Assembly: GCA_963921425.1 (NCBI GenBank)
Contig: OY992834.1
Span: 10,151,271 to 10,215,270 of the forward strand
DNA: 64,000 bases
Reading direction: 5' to 3'
DNA from: Dryas octopetala
Lineage: Eukaryota; Streptophyta; Magnoliopsida; Rosales; Rosaceae
Each line of letters begins with the position of its first letter. Positions within the stretch are counted from its first letter, which is position 1. The notes beneath the pieces were generated by a model. That model did no database searches. It had not been told where the DNA came from and saw nothing but the letters and a program-made list of their open reading frames with translations. This document shows positions 44,615-57,299 of the stretch, in pieces. The position numbers were made by a program, and so were the translations under genes.

Positions 44615-46933
44615 TTAGCCCCAAATTGCTGCTATGGGACTTCTAACTTTATATTTCCCACTCACCCAAATTAAGGATCCGAAGGAGGAATTGGTTGGAG
44701 TTGGTCCTCCGAATGCAACAAAACTCACCTTGTAGCTCAGTTTCTGACCCACCTTTTGAAAAACTAAGTTCCTAGGCTCAACAGCCACTGATACTCCAGT
44801 AGGTTCTTTCACTTGCACTGCATAAGTACTAGGACTGGTACCAACATTTTTCACTGTCCTCTTGTATGTCACACTCATATTCCTTGCATTTATGCTGAAA
44901 ATCACAGAGAATGAAGGGTAATTCAAGTCACCAGGCTTAAGAACTGCATTATTTTTAGGACAAGTGAAGTTATTAGTCCCCCTGGAGAAAAGAGCTATTT
45001 GGGTAGATGTGTAATTCAAGCTGCACATGTAAAACAGATAGTCTTCAGTGGTAATGTCATAAATCAGTCCTGGATCAGCAGCACTTTCTGGGTCAACATG
45101 CCCTGAGCCAAATGCAAAAGGGGTAGCTGATCGAGAAGTACTAGTTGAGCCAACATCAGCAATTGGGGACCCTTTGTTGTCTAGTGTATAAGCTGTAGTC
45201 ATTAGTGCAGATTTGATTGCTGCAGGTGACCAATCTTTATGTACTGACTTGAGAAGAGCAGCTAAGCCACTAACATGAGGGCAAGACATTGAAGTGCCTG
45301 AGATGATATTGAACAACACACTTCTCTTATCACTTTTACGCATGGTTGGGCTAGTCTTGGGTGGCCAAGCAGCCAAAATGTTCACACCTGGTGCAGTCAC
45401 ATCAGGCTTGATCACGTCCGGTCCAACTGAACTTGGCCCTCTAGATGAAAAGCCTGCCATCACCGGCGCAGCCTTGCCATAGACTGTTCCTTTGAACACA
45501 ATCGAAGCTGAGGGTTTCTTTGCTGAGCCTACATATTGTCTGATGGCTTTAGAAGCAGACGCTCCAAGAGAAGTGGCTGGCAAAATGTGAGGATCAGCAA
45601 GAAGCTCTTCACCTTCTTCTTCACTGTTAAGTAGAAGCATTCCAGCTCCCCCTGCCTTCTTCACTTGCTCTCCAATTTCAGTTCGGCTATGTATTCCTCG
45701 CTCACAAACCACAATCTTTCCCTTTACAAGCTTCATGACAAGCGAGTCATCAGTGCAATGCTCAGCTCCTTGACCACCTGCAGTTCTGTTATACACAAGT
45801 GGCAATTGCTTAGTTTTCTTACCAGAATATAGAGATACCCCTTCAAAAATTTGTCCATTCCCAAGTTTCACAACTGTTGGAAAGCTTCTGTCAGTGTAAC
45901 TAGCAGCAACTGTCATGATCCATGGTGCGGTATTACTAACACTTGAACTAGTTGGACCTGAATTGCCTGCTGAACATGACAAAGAAACTCCGCGTTGGAT
46001 TGCCCCAAATGAAGCTATAGCAATGTTGTCACTATAATAAGGCCTAGAAGAACCTCCCAATGAGAGTGACAAAATGTCTACCCCATCAGCAACAGCACTG
46101 TCTATAGCAGCCAATACATCAGAGCTAGCACATCCCAATTTCCAGCAAGCCTTATAGGCTGCAATCCTTGAAGTATGCCTCATTCCACTGGCTGAGCCCT
46201 TGGCTAAGCCAAATAAGCTTGCATGGTCCACAATATTACCAGCTGCAGTGGAAGCAGTGTGAGTCCCATGCGCTTCTGAGTCACGAGGGGATCGATAATC
46301 TTCTGTTTCATTAACTCTGCCAACAATGGCCTCATACCCTTTGAGAAGGGCTCTTGCACCAATAAGCTTTTTGTTACAATTTGAAAGTGAGAACTTTGTG
46401 CCTTCTTCACAAGTGCCTTTCCAGTGAGAGGGTACCGGCCGGAACATGCCTGAGTCCTTGAAGCTAACATGTTCTGGCCAGATTCCTGTGTCTACAATGC
46501 CAATAATTACATCCGAGGCCAAGTTGGGAGCACTCCAAAGTCCTTTGCCTTTTTGTAAGCCAAGAAATTGAGGAGTGTGAGTGGTATGGAGACTGAGCAG
46601 TTCATCAGGTGTGGCAGAGAGGAAACCATCAATTTGGTTCAAGGATTTGAGTTGATTGGTTGTGAGCTTTGCTGCAAAACCTGAAATAGCAGTTTCATAG
46701 GTGTAAATGAGTTGAGGAGTTGGTGTTTTGCTTTCTTCTCCTTCTTCTTGAGATGAGAGTTTGGTGATGGAATCAATCACTTCTTGGTAGTACTGTAATT
46801 GTTCTTTATGATCAGAGGCTGGGATTTTGGTCTTGTCCATGTGAACTATGTATGTCTGTGTTTCCATTAGAGCAGTTTTAGTAATGGCCATGAAGACCAA
46901 GAACAGAAAGAATCTTCTGATATTGATCATCAT
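44615..46933 (-). CDS. SBT1.1: Subtilisin-like serine protease, SBT1.1 type
   Basis: Intronless, 772 aa from MMINIRRF at 46933; an in-frame ATG at 46966 adds 11 residues and is less likely because it precedes the hydrophobic signal. It is a secreted plant subtilase (S8A) that processes apoplastic proteins or peptides. Signal peptide about 1-24 (FFLFLVFMAITKTALM), inhibitor I9 prodomain (TQTYIVHMDKTKIP to about 115), then the catalytic domain. The active site is Asp148 in GIVDTGIWPEH, His222 in AHGTHTAS, oxyanion Asn324 in SCSAGNSGP and Ser548 in [16 protein letters not shown] domain lies between His and Ser (KGKIVVCERGIHSRTEIGEQ), and a C-terminal fibronectin-III-like domain ends with VRSPIAAIWG. 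The prodomain, single exon and sequence favour SBT1.1; the exact paralogue is inferred. Confidence 0.93.
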   Translation of the reverse strand: MMINIRRFFLFLVFMAITKTALMETQTYIVHMDKTKIPASDHKEQLQYYQEVIDSITKLSSQEEGEESKTPTPQLIYTYETAISGFAAKLTTNQLKSLNQIDGFLSATPDELLSLHTTHTPQFLGLQKGKGLWSAPNLASDVIIGIVDTGIWPEHVSFKDSGMFRPVPSHWKGTCEEGTKFSLSNCNKKLIGARALLKGYEAIVGRVNETEDYRSPRDSEAHGTHTASTAAGNIVDHASLFGLAKGSASGMRHTSRIAAYKACWKLGCASSDVLAAIDSAVADGVDILSLSLGGSSRPYYSDNIAIASFGAIQRGVSLSCSAGNSGPTSSSVSNTAPWIMTVAASYTDRSFPTVVKLGNGQIFEGVSLYSGKKTKQLPLVYNRTAGGQGAEHCTDDSLVMKLVKGKIVVCERGIHSRTEIGEQVKKAGGAGMLLLNSEEEGEELLADPHILPATSLGASASKAIRQYVGSAKKPSASIVFKGTVYGKAAPVMAGFSSRGPSSVGPDVIKPDVTAPGVNILAAWPPKTSPTMRKSDKRSVLFNIISGTSMSCPHVSGLAALLKSVHKDWSPAAIKSALMTTAYTLDNKGSPIADVGSTSTSRSATPFAFGSGHVDPESAADPGLIYDITTEDYLFYMCSLNYTSTQIALFSRGTNNFTCPKNNAVLKPGDLNYPSFSVIFSINARNMSVTYKRTVKNVGTSPSTYAVQVKEPTGVSVAVEPRNLVFQKVGQKLSYKVSFVAFGGPTPTNSSFGSLIWVSGKYKVRSPIAAIWG

Positions 46934-47990
46934 GGTATCTGCAATAAGGAAGGTGAAGCAAAACAAAACAGTTAAAACATGTCATTTAATGGGTCACCAA
47001 TAATGCATTAGAAGTTCAACTTTTGGTGCTAACAGAAAAAAAGGGACTACATTGTGAATTCAAGTAGCTAGTGATGAATAAAAAGAGGAATGTGGTCATG
47101 GATTGGTAGTTTACAAGTACATAAAGTTCCTAATCTCCTAATGCAAAGAAGCAGCTATCAAACCTTAGTGTGATAGTCTGCTGCTCCAAGACTAACATGT
47201 TGGATCAATAAGCCTGACTGTTGACCAGGACCAAGGCATGCAGGACTAACATGATTCTTTTTTTTTAAGGAGTGATTACAACTTAGGGAGATAAGCCTAG
47301 CTAGAGGATTAGATTTAAGTAACAATTGAACTTAGAGAACATAGGTGATTAATTCTAAAGCAGTTTGAGGCCTAAATTTAAAGAATAAAAAAGGATTGGT
47401 TGGCTTCGTATTGAAAGAAAAAAATAGTATAAAAAATATTAAACTTATCGGTCATATTTTCTGACCTTTCTAGCTGACCACATTATGCCACGGTCGATAT
47501 ATCAATTAACAATTGGTCATAATAATTGATATAATAACTGTTACATAATGTTGGTAACCAGAAAATGTGATCCCTCTAACATTACTTGAGAGACAAAAGG
47601 AGAAAGTGAGACAGAGTCAAAAGAGATGTTCAGATGTACCTCTACTTGCATCAACAAAGAGAATGAGAAACAATTTGTGGGATGAATATTGCCAACTTAA
47701 AGAGGTACTTGCCTATAGGGATGAATATTGCCAACTTAAAGAGGTACTTACTTATATAGGCAAGAAAGGAATGCGTGTTCTTTACATAGGCAAGTACCCT
47801 ACCATTACAATAACAAGCGTGTTTCCCACTTTTTCTTTCCTTCAAACTGCACGCCTTCAATTGGATCAAAACTAGAAAGAAAAGTTAGAAAACTGAACAA
47901 ATGGCTTTTGAAAAGCTAAATACAATAAAGAAGGTACCCACACACTCATATATAAATATATATATATATATGTACACATATATACATGTA
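46934..47990. other. Upstream spacer of the SBT1.1-like gene
   Basis: The promoter region lies here but no certain TATA box is assigned. At 47681-47758 there is a 39 bp direct tandem repeat (GATGAATATTGCCAACTTAA, twice). A (TA)n tract lies near 47950-47971. Confidence 0.55.
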
Positions 47991-48660
47991 GGTTTTTTTA
48001 CCCAAATACCACCTGCATTATAGGGGGTGTGCTCTTGTACCACACAAACTCTTTTTTTTGCCAATTTACCACTTAAAGTTATCAATATGTGCCAATGTGA
48101 CACCTACCATGCATCCATTTCTGTCAATTTTTCTGTTAATTTAAAGGGTATTTTTGTCAATTCATGTTATAGAATATATGAAAAAAAAAATCCAAATAAA
48201 ACTCTAAACTTAAAAAAAAAAAAAAAAAATCCAACCAATCCACCCTCACCCCCAATGTGAGACCTCATAAATTTTTTAAATTTTATTTGAGATTTATTAT
48301 GAGATTTTGATAATTAATTTAAAGAAGTTGTGATTTTCAAAAAATAGTTTGGAAGTCAAAAATAATATTTTGACCCCTTAGATAATTAGTACTCACTAAG
48401 ATAAGTCTGTCTGATTTTTCGGTGATTTTTTCCGAGACCTGAGCTATTTTTAACGAATTTTACAAAAGTAATATTTAATTATACTTAAGGGCAAACTAGG
48501 AAGTTTGAGAAAAAAAGTTGATGAATTAACAGAAATAGGGATGACATGTGCCACATTGGCACATATTGATAACTTTAGGTGCTAAATTGACAAGAAAAAA
48601 AGTTTGGGTGGTACGGGAGCACACCACCTATAGTCCAGGTGGTATTTGAGTAAAAAAGCC
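47991..48660. mobile_element. MITE with 9 bp target duplication
   Basis: A 670 bp element with inverted arms of about 170 bp. Ends are GGTTTTTTTACCCAAATACC and, inverted, GGCTTTTTTACTCAAATACC, then GTGTGCTC, TCAATTTA and TTATCAATATGTGCCAATGT on both arms. The perfect direct repeat ATACATGTA flanks it (47982-47990, 48661-48669). Mutator-type by duplication length. Confidence 0.88.
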
Positions 48661-48690
48661 ATACATGTATGTATGAATTGTGTAAACAAG

Positions 48691-48916
48691 GAATCCCACA
48701 TCCACAACTGGGTCATTCACACCTAATCCAGACATGATTCTATGGGAATTCTTTATACCAATCTTATACTGAAAACTTGTCCAGACGATATATATCCTAT
48801 ATTGAAATTCTTTACGCATGAAAAGCTTTTTGTATATAATTGGCATAAAGGATTCCGCATAAGATCCCGTCTAGACCAAGTGCATGTGAATGACTGAGTG
48901 TGGATGCGAGAATCAC
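48691..48916. mobile_element. TGATTCTC-family MITE, best copy
   Basis: 226 bp, starting 22 bp after the second target duplication of the preceding MITE. The ends are inverted: GAATCCCACATCCACA versus GTGATTCTCGCATCCACA. GTCATTCACA, ATCCAGAC/GTCTAGAC, GGAATTCTTTATACCAAT and GGAATCCTTTATGCCAAT are shared inside. Confidence 0.6.
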
Positions 48917-50148
48917 CCATTGTGCAGAACTTGAGCAAGTAATTGATTTAATAAAACAAAATAGTTATTAATCGAATGGACTATGTTTTATGAGTGTCAC
49001 TGAGATAGTTCTGATTAGAGAACTGAAGGGATCTAAAGAAGTGCAATCTTCAACAGAAAAATCAGAAATACAAGACCCTTAAGTAACTTGCTGCACTAAG
49101 TTGGCCCCTTCACAAGTCAGAAAATCATAAGTAATACAAAATCTCAGGCCAATTGTACGAAAATTATGTGACAATATAAATTCTAACAGTTCCATTATGA
49201 TCAGATTTTATGTTTGAACTCTCCTTTGACTTCAACTTACTTCATCAGCTCCTTCACTTCAAAATATATATATATATGTTTAATTTAGCACACCAATAAA
49301 ATCAAGGAGAATCTACTGAAAGGAAGTGGCTTGCAGGCTTGCATTATGGTCCCCTGAAAGAAAGAGATTCTTTGTTGGTGGGGTGGTGAGACAGTGGGTT
49401 TTGCATTAGCCAAGAATTTTTGTTTGTATTCTGAACTGTTGCTCCTAGCTAGTGCTCTATGCCCATTTTTTAGCTTTCTTCTTATAGGTACTGGTGCCTA
49501 CTGGAAAAATGATTTTAAACCCACCTTTGGGAAAATTGATAAACAGTATGTAAACCACAAAAAAGACCATCTGGCAGTTCCTTTAGCAGTGGGCACATGG
49601 CCTTATCACAAAGTCTTTGAGTCCAATTCAAGGTAAGGCAATATCAAAGCCTGCAAGAAGCCAATAGTGGAACTCAAGTGAAAGGAACTGGATGCACTTA
49701 CACACCTGACATGACATGATAACTTGTACAACATATATTGATTGCATATATATCTCACGGAGTAGGACTCTAAGGAGACCCACTTATGCAAGTGGATCTC
49801 ATCCTTGTGAGAAATGTCGTAAGTAATGTGGTTCTCACAAAGATTGTACTACAATATATTCAGGTTCTAACAATTTAAAGATCTGTCTACTTGCTATTAA
49901 ATTCCACACATGAACTTAAATTTCAGATGAAAACTATGCAATTGTCAATGTTTGCTGCATAAGAATTGGAACTGTGTGATTAATTAATCATGTTTATAGA
50001 GAACAAAATGCTGTAGCTGATGAAAATATATGTTTGTTGGACTTGTCCAATTAATTATTCCTGATATAAATCATGTACATGAACCTCCTCTTAGCCAATA
50101 TAAATCCTTTTGAGAAACAATTTTCATCATGTAAGGACAACATGATCC
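48917..50148. other. Spacer between MITEs and the XSP1-like gene
   Basis: No supported gene. A small ORF at 49394-49636 has no recognisable features. Confidence 0.5.
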
Positions 50149-53100
50149 TCATGGACTGTAAATGACAATGGGGCTCCTCACGGTGTAACGAGAGCTTTTC
50201 CATCCAAGCGAGCCAGATACCATCTGCATTTTCGCAATTGGTTGTGCCTTCACCACAACTTGGAAGCTCTTCTTTTGCAAGGTGCTAGAGAAAGACAGAC
50301 TCATGGGCTTAACAATGATTTCAACTCCTTTTGGTGCTCTGACGGTGGCATTGTAGCTGGACTTAGCAGGACCAACATTTGTGACAGTCCTTCTAAAAAC
50401 ACCTACTGTTGGTTGTTTGCTGCTTTTCAAGCTAAGCTGCATGGTGGGATAGTTGAGAGCATCATATCCAAGTCCCGGAAGCAATGAGGAACAGTTTATG
50501 GATTTTGAGCCAACTAAAGGTGCTAATGAGGAGCCCTTGTAGCCTTCATGGCAGAGGAACTGGATGTAGGACATTTCATCCATGTCATAGACTAAGCCTG
50601 GGTTCACAGCTTTAGTTGGGTTCACTTGACCAGCACCATAGGCAAATTCTGCATCGCTGTTCACCCTCCGGCTCATTGGTTTTGCTTGGCACAGATTTAT
50701 ACATTGTAATGAGAGTGTAAGCCATGGTGAAAGTAAGCATTATGAAAGAATTGGAATACTATGAGTAAAGGGTCTGTTTGAGATCGAGTTCTTCTGCAAG
50801 TAGTGCTTTCTCACTTAAAAGAGCTTTTCTTTGTTTCTGCCGCACACTATAAAAAGCTTTTATCTAGAAGCACTTTTAGCATTGTCAAACACTCCCAAAC
50901 AGGCCATAATTAAATTACAAGGCTCTTTAAGAGGAACTGCAAAATGAATTTATTTCATACCTGTGGTCATGATGGCAGATCTAATTGCAGCTGATGACCA
51001 ATTTGGGTGGAATGACTTCACATATGCTGCTACTCCAGCAACATGTGGGCATGACATAGAAGTTCCAGACATGAGTGTAAATTCTGAATATTGTGTGTCA
51101 CCTGCCAACCCAGTGAGTGACCTTCTAAGGGTGTAAGATGCCAAGATGTCAATCCCAGGTGCTGCAATATCAGGCTGCATCACATATATGACATCAAGAA
51201 GAGGTTCAGTTTCTGGCTGATGTTCTGGTTATATATGGATGATAGGAAGAAAACACAATTAAAACTAAACCTTGAGAAGGCGTTTTGATCCCAAATTAAT
51301 GGGACCTCGGGATGAAAATGAAGCAATAAACGGAGCAAGTCTTTGTGCCTCTTGGGACTTATATATCACTGCTGATGGTGATCTACATGATAAAAACAGC
51401 TACTTATTTACTTTTGTAAAAACATTCTACATTTGATAAAATGAGCCATAAATTATTATCACCTTTCTTTTAATCTTTTCTTATTCATTACCTTGTTGCA
51501 TGTATATATTCATCTATGATTTCTCCAATTGTAGAATTGACCATGGTTGCTGGTGCCATGAATATTTGAGCAGTATCAGGAAACTGATCACCTTCAATAA
51601 TGCTGCCAACCCCTCCAATTCCTTTAACAACAGAATCTATACCCCAATTTCCAAGTTTGCAGAAAACAAGCTTTCCCTTTACCTTTTTGGGGTTTAATGA
51701 GTCCTCGAAGCAGAACCTGTTAGACAGTCAGAAGTTCTTATTGTTCTATGTTTTGTCAGATTAATTTAATCAACTTGTTATTCTTGGCAGTTGATGAACA
51801 AACTGATACCTTGCATCGTCCTTGCTTTCTGAGTTTCGTGCTACATCAACTCCACTAACAATAGGGTATAAGTTTTGCTTTGGATTGAATGTGTTCACTC
51901 CAACGCCCTGCATATATATATATATATATATTATATATACGTGTGTGTAGCATACACATACAATTCAACTTCACCATACAACACAGCCAAAGTATTATAT
52001 ATATGGTCAATCAAATTCTAAATTATAGCTAAAGTTAAACTTCTTTTAAAGAAAAAAAAAAAAAAGAAGATGGCCATATTGGCACTCTAAACATGACTTT
52101 CTGCACTCTTTTACACATTCACACATAGGAATGTAGAAAGTTGTTTTTTGAATATGAGGAATAAATTTTGGCTATTTTTGTCAAAAACCCAAGTGTGGCT
52201 AGTAATTGAGAGCAAAATAATCATGGTGAAATTCATAGTGTAGAAAGTTATTCTTCTGAAATTAGGACTAAATTTTGGCTAATTTTGTCAAAAACCCAAG
52301 TACGACTAGTAATTGGGAACAAAATAATCATGGTAAAACTCACAGTTGTATACCATCCAAGCAGAAATGTAAACTTACTGAGACATCTTTTCCATTGCCC
52401 AAATGAACTTTGCTAATGAACTGCCTATCAATGCCACTAGCTGCCACAGTCACCAACCATGGTGCATGATTGAGAACACTCCCCAAACTAGGTCCATCAT
52501 TCCCAGCTGAGGCCACAGTAATTATACCTTTCTTCATGGCATGAAATGCACCAACTGCTATGCTGTCTAACACATAACTTGTAGACCCTCCACCAATAGA
52601 AATGGATATGACATCGACCCCGTCATGTATGGCAGCATCATATGCTGCCAGGATGTCCATGTCTGCGCAGCCAGAGCTAGTCCAGCATACTTTATACATG
52701 GCCACCCTGGCGGAGGGCACTGCCCCTCGGGCAGTGCCCTTCGCCAGGCCAAAGAGATTGGCATTTGGGACTGTGTTGCCTGCTACGGTTGAGGAGGTAT
52801 GAGTGCCATGGCCATTCACGTCTATAGGGGATAATATGTCAGCTGGGCCTGGATTAATGCCATCAAGCTTGAAGTATTTGGCCCCTATGATCTTGCTTTG
52901 AAGTCACCAAAATGGAAAAAACAAATGGGTTAGGCCATTTCAAAACTAATATTGACATTTTTTTAAAAATAATGTGTGAATATTAATGATTAATAATGGC
53001 ATGTCTACATCATAAATCATGGAAAACGGGGATTAATGGGTGGATTCAAATATTTTTATATAGTAAATGCATTTTAATTGTTAGAAAGTAATATCGAAGA

Positions 53101-54814
53101 GAATGACCCGTATGGTAATTACTAATTATAACAAATGCTGTCATTTTCCTTTTCTTTTTATTTTGCTTAAAACACATATGGTAATCATAACATTGACATG
53201 TCACAAACGTGTTTTGGTGTGTAGCATATGGATGAAAATCTTTTCAAAATAACTTTCTGAAAAAAAAAAAAAAAGAGAAAACTTGGAAAATGGGAATTTG
53301 CAAAATCTTATATTAAATTAAGAATCTTTTCTCAAAATGATTTTGTAGTTCGAAAAAAAAAAAAAATACTTGTTGCATCCTGAGAAATTAGCAAAGTGGC
53401 CACAAGTTCCTTTCCATTTTGCTGGTGGAGGACCAAAGCCATCGCCCTTAAAGCTTTTGGACTCTGGAGTAATTCCTGTTAACACATGAATTAATAGCCA
53501 GATTATATACTACCAATTGGTAAATTTCTTATATACCACCAATTGCAACAACAACAAAAGTAAATATAAGTTTTTATCATCAATTAAAGTTTATAATAAA
53601 TAAATATTTAATTTTCAACCTGTATCAAAGACAGCAACAATAATGTCACTTTCACTCTTTAAATTTCTTCTAGCTGCTAATGGCAACCCAATGAAGTCCC
53701 ATGATTTTGTTGTGTGCAGCTTGTGATACGCATTTGGCATCACAGAGAGAACTTGGTCCATTCCTGTATATTCATCACGCGTGACTTAAGATTAATTGCG
53801 TAGAAAGATTTTCTTACCAGACAGTTTGATATATTGTGTTACCAAATTCTCTACAGAGTTAATTACACTTACACCTCCTGAGATTTATCGTCTTTTCATA
53901 TACACCCCTGAGGTTTCAATAAGTACACATACACCCCCTGAAATTTCAAAACTGTTGCATATAACCCCCTACAAGAAAAAAAAAATAAATAAAAAAGAAA
54001 ATATATATTTGTATTGAGGTTGGATTTTACACTTTGAGTAATCTTATTAGGCCATTTAACCCCTTAGTATGCTTTTTTACATAATTTATCATCATTTTTC
54101 GTCTCACTATAGGAGGTTATATACAACAGTTTTGAAACCTCAAGGGGTGTATGTGTAATTATTGAAATCCTAAGGGGTGTATGTGAAAAGACGATAAATC
54201 TCAAGGGGTGTAAGTATAATTAACTCTTCTCTACATCATTCATATTCACGTAAATTCTAGTTGAATGTATGTTTCAGATTCACAATCACATACAACATAC
54301 CTGATAATTTTTCGGCTTCATCGCTAGAAAGCTTAGCAGCAAATGCATTGAAGCTCTTTGTATAGCTGTAAACCATGGACTCTTTAGCAGCAACATAGCT
54401 GCAAAACATATCAATCTTCAATTTCATGTATATACTTCAATGTGTATATCTATTTTGTAAATATTTGCAATAGAGAATTTCATGTCAACCAACCTTCCTT
54501 TCACAGATGAGAGGACATGCATGTGTTTTTGGGCTGCGGAGTCAGCACTCACAGGATGATCTCCCAAGTACACAATGTAAAACTTCTGTGCAACATTTCA
54601 TAATCAAAGCAACAGCAAATATACATGGATGAGATAGAGCTAGAAATATAAAACAATTAAAGAAATATATTTAAGGCTACGTATTAGGCCGGGTGTGTAC
54701 CTTTTGGTCATCTCCTTTTACACAAACAAGGCCTATTAAGACCACATGGAGAAGAAGAAGAAGAAGCCAATGATCAAGAGGAAGAGAAGTACAGCTAATT
54801 TTCTTGCTCCACAT
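50149..54814 (-). CDS. XSP1: Subtilisin-like protease SBT4.14 / xylem serine protease 1
   Basis: Eleven exons on the minus strand: 54814-54701, 54585-54494, 54398-54301, 53763-53620, 53475-53370, 52895-52379, 51907-51810, 51716-51492, 51382-51271, 51174-50961, 50684-50149. All are GT-AG with continuous phase, giving 751 aa, close to Arabidopsis XSP1. It is a secreted S8A protease linked with xylem. Signal peptide about 1-34 with a leucine run, prodomain starting [15 protein letters not shown]. Active site: Asp148 (VAVFDTG), His214 (GHGTHTSST), oxyanion Asn317 (VASAGNDGP), Ser541 ([13 protein letters not shown]). PA domain between His and Ser ([17 protein letters not shown]), Fn-III-like C-terminus ending [10 protein letters not shown]. 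Intron 3 carries a MITE and intron 6 a tandem duplication. It neighbours a subtilase of a different subfamily. Confidence 0.93.
52132..52345. repeat. Tandem repeat, 107 bp x 2, in XSP1 intron 6
   Basis: Two diverged copies starting TGTAGAAAGTT, both containing AATTTTGGCTA, TTTTGTCAAAAACCCAAGT, CTAGTAATTG and AAAATAATCATGGT. The second copy ends before the 52379 exon boundary. Confidence 0.8.
53856..54226. mobile_element. MITE with 9 bp target duplication in XSP1 intron 3
   Basis: A 371 bp element with arms of about 110 bp. Both ends start GAGTTAATTA(C/T)ACTTACACC, followed by TGAGATTTATCGTCTTTTCA, ACACCCCT and TTTCAAAACTGTTG. The direct repeat TTCTCTACA flanks it (53847-53855, 54227-54235). 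The element has ACACCCC-rich arms; the intron still splices by sequence. Confidence 0.87.
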
Positions 54815-56248
54815 GATTGCAGGATTGATGGTCTATTTGGCTCTGTACTTTATGTGTATATATATGCCAACCTAGCAAGGTGGTTTGACAAGGGAACTTA
54901 ACAAAAACAAGAGCAGAAATAGAAAATGATAAGAGCAAGAAGCTTGAGCTTAGCTTGTGCAGCTCTCATCGCTGAGGTTTTTAATTGTTTGGAAACCTTA
55001 AAAGTAAGATGACAGAATTTCTGGCTGTGTTGTGCTCAAGGTCAGTGTCATGTATGGCCGGGCTAGGATTGCTTGTTTTAGAGAAACTTGCTGAAAGTAT
55101 CAGCTCTCTCTTTGTAACTGTTCCACTTTCTAAACGGGCCGGGTTATATATATAAAATATGCATGTATAGTATACGGAGTGTTTCTTGTCAAGCTGTGAA
55201 TCTAGATTGCCGATTAGGTTGATTTTGGTCCAAATTCACAATCTGACGAGAGAACACTTTCCTGTATGTATGTATATATAGAATGCCTGCATATGGCCAT
55301 GATATTTATTGACCTTATGATTTTAATTTTCCCTGATATATATTATTCTTCTAGGTTGTTAAATATGCCTCTACCTTTCAATATTTATTGGTTTCAGGCT
55401 TTAATCCTCAACCCTCAACTTTGATAAAATTAATACCAATTTATTAATTGGATTATGATTTGTGCAAGAGAAGTGATTGCAAAGCCAAAAACTCCTAATT
55501 AAAAATGAAAAGATCACTGTCAAATTCAGAGCAGTACGTGGCTTGGAAACAAAGGGCTATAACCTTTTGCTTGAATTACTTGAATTCAAATTCAAGCAAA
55601 TTGACATTTCTGTATTCATTGGTAGCTAGAAATAAGGATGAGTTAGAACTTATTAACAACGACTTTTTAACTTATCAAATGGATTTGCTTATATCTTATA
55701 AAGGATTTACCTAAGCCTGGGAACTAGGACGAAATGTAGTGTAAACTTAATTCGATTGTATTAAGCATTTGTTGTCTATTACTCTAACATGAAATATAAA
55801 CAAGGTTAGAGTTCGAACCACACCCCTCTTATTTGACCACTTTTATGGTACTACCAAAATTAAATGTACATGTAAAAAAGGTAGGCTTAGCTAGGGTTTT
55901 TTTTGTTGGTAGCATAGAGTTCATAAAGGCTGGCCAACAGTGTTAGGTCACAGTGTCACACCTTACTCGTGAGTATGACAGGGGAAAGTTCTGTTTTTTT
56001 TTTTTTTGGTAGCATTGGCCATTTATAGGATTGTAAGTTTGTAACCCCTTACTAGGGTTATAATTAAGGTAATGCATTCATAGAAGCCTTAAACAAGCCC
56101 ATATTTTTCTATGGCTTACCATTAGTTTGGCGGAATAACTTTCTCTTGTCTAAAGTACTAGACAACCTTGTATTCTTAAAGGTTTATGCTTAGAATCTTT
56201 GGACAGCCGAAAATATAATACTTTATCTAAAAAGTATGCTATGTATGA
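54815..56248. other. Upstream spacer of the XSP1-like gene
   Basis: A TATATATA box lies at 54858-54865, about 45 nt from the start codon of the minus-strand gene. The rest is AT-rich without supported genes. Confidence 0.5.
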
Positions 56249-56468
56249 GTGATTCTCTCATTCACATTTGGTCTGGACTAAGAATCTGTTATGTCAATCT
56301 TATACAATAAGTTGTTTAATTTTCATATAATATAAATTTCATCCGAGTTCTCTAAATAGAATTAGCATAAAGAATTCTGATATAGGATTTCATCCTGGCA
56401 TAAAAAATTTTAATATAGAATCTCATCCGAACAGGTGGAATGACTTAGAGTGTGAATGTAATAATTCC
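56249..56468. mobile_element. TGATTCTC-family MITE, third copy
   Basis: Starts GTGATTCTCTCATTCACA and ends with the inverse of GGAATTATTACATTCACAC. It shares TGTCAATCTTATAC and AGCATAAAGAATTC with the copy at 48691-48916. No target duplication was resolved. Confidence 0.5.
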
Positions 56469-57299
56469 TCTGCTATGTACATCATAGCTAGTAACATCTA
56501 CTAGCATAAAAGATAGAGTATAAGATTAGTTCAGACACGTTTTCAACCTTATTTAAATGTACACTAAGTAACAATCCACACAAAATAACTAATCAAGTAA
56601 GATTAGAGAGCGAGAGAAGAATTCTAATACCTCTAGAAATACTACGAAAGTGAGAAAGCGCTATAGTTTTGACACGAAAAAATCACCACGAAGCCCTAAG
56701 TTGCACCACACCATTAATCAAAAACCCTATGCCACCCTTATGTGGCTGGGGGGCAACAGCTCAATTGGACAGGATTAGTCATTCAAAAGTATTACACATG
56801 TTTTTCCATGTGTTGGGCTCCTTTGTTTGTGGGCTTATATAATACTTATTTGGACAATGCATTTCACCCAACTTTTTTTTTTTTTTTTTTTTTTTTCAAT
56901 TTACATGGCACGTTTATTTTGAATTAACAATATCATTATGTTTTTAGTACAATTGTGGTGTGCAGTGTGCACATTATGTGCGCATTGGTTAGGAGAAAAA
57001 ATTAACACAAGTAGCATTTTTCTACTTATTTTCATACGGAATCATATTTAAGAATAAGAATAAAATTAGAAACACCAACTATTATTTCAAGTTTATTTAG
57101 ATTATAATTCAAATTTTCAACTTTTGTTCACCAAAATGACATGACATTTTCTTACTTATTGTAAATAAATTAGGTCCAAAGTAGGCCTAATTATTAAACA
57201 AATGAAATACAGCCAAATTAATTAAGATCTAAAAAATTGGGATAATAGTTGGTGTCTTTAGTACTACAAAAGTAATGCTATTTGGACCATCTAAACTAG

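Noticed and set aside
47567..47875. 102 aa ORF with repeated EYCQLKEVLAY
   Set aside because: The repeat in the protein comes from a 39 bp tandem DNA duplication; no family or promoter was recognised.
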